Source: Betaproteobacteria bacterium
Lineage (GTDB): Bacteria; Pseudomonadota; Gammaproteobacteria; Burkholderiales; SG8-41
Reading direction: 5' to 3'
NCBI GenBank assembly: GCA_029883965.1
Contig: JAOUIN010000041.1
Span: 1 to 13,601 of the forward strand
Length of the DNA stretch: 13,601 nucleotides
In this document: piece after piece, positions 13,496 to 13,601 of the stretch
How the letters are laid out: the number at the start of each line of letters is the position of its first letter
How positions within the stretch are numbered: position 1 is the stretch's first letter
Program-made: the position numbers and the translations under genes
Notes under the pieces: generated by a model
Seen by the model: the letters and a program-made list of their open reading frames with translations, nothing else
The model's database searches: none
What the model was told of the DNA's origin: nothing

Positions 13496-13601
13496 CAGGC
13501 AGCAACCCCGAGCGTTGCAGACGCAGCACATCTTCGGGCCGGTCCACGTCCCACAGGGTATCCAGTTCCTGCCACCGGAGATTGAACCCGCGCAATCGCG
13601 T
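13476..13601 (-). CDS. C-terminal end of a probable TIGR04282/DUF2064-type glycosyltransferase (runs off window)
   Basis: Only the last 41 residues are visible, ending at the TAA at 13476-13478. The tail contains WQELDTLWDVDRPEDVLRLQ. A W-x-DVD-x-PEDL-x-RL ending is characteristic of the GT-A-fold TIGR04282 glycosyltransferases (DUF2064), where this segment closes the nucleotide-sugar binding domain. The frame is open to the right edge. It overlaps the DUF3047 start by 20 bp. The assignment rests on one motif plus context and is moderate. Confidence 0.62.
   Translation of the reverse strand, partial: TRLRGFNLRWQELDTLWDVDRPEDVLRLQRSGLLPDAPVPG

Overview
The window looks like chromosomal DNA of a GC-rich betaproteobacterium, probably a sulfur- or nitrogen-cycle lineage in or near the Nitrosomonadales/Burkholderiales. 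This rests on family resemblance and gene order only: rluE next to nudJ, a cold-shock gene divergent from clpS-clpA, a flavocytochrome c sulfide dehydrogenase pair, and DUF2784/DUF3047 genes. No phage, transposon, tRNA, rRNA or CRISPR signal was seen.

Left part (1-1432, all minus strand): the 5' end of a nudJ-like Nudix hydrolase; two tandem, paralogous secreted micro-proteins (45 and 52 aa), each with its own terminator and a pair of palindromes in its leader; and rluE, a 23S rRNA pseudouridine synthase. Next come malate synthase A (aceB) and, behind a strong terminator, a 458-aa protein I cannot assign to any family. The aceB upstream region holds two copies of the same palindrome (TTTCA-N5-TGAAA), a plausible operator for a glyoxylate or fatty-acid regulator. 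No isocitrate lyase is present in the window.

Middle (5035-8262): a cold-shock protein gene on the minus strand faces away from clpS-clpA on the plus strand, an arrangement shared with E. coli cspD/clpSA. ClpS delivers N-degron substrates to the ClpA unfoldase of the ClpAP protease. Both divergent promoters can be proposed from sequence, and a strong terminator closes clpA.

Right part: a plus-strand pair encodes a monoheme cytochrome c and a Tat-exported flavoprotein, which together form flavocytochrome c sulfide dehydrogenase. An FNR/ANR-type box lies upstream. A perfect bidirectional hairpin separates this pair from the convergent minus-strand genes: a DUF2784 membrane protein downstream of an SseA-type sulfurtransferase, then a stand-alone Rieske non-haem iron oxygenase. 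Last are a DUF3047 secreted protein and the 3' end of a probable TIGR04282-type glycosyltransferase that overlaps it.

The points most worth follow-up are the unassigned 458-aa gene and its promoter inverted repeat, the duplicated micro-protein cassette, the repeated palindrome at aceB, and the FNR-like site before the sulfide dehydrogenase genes.
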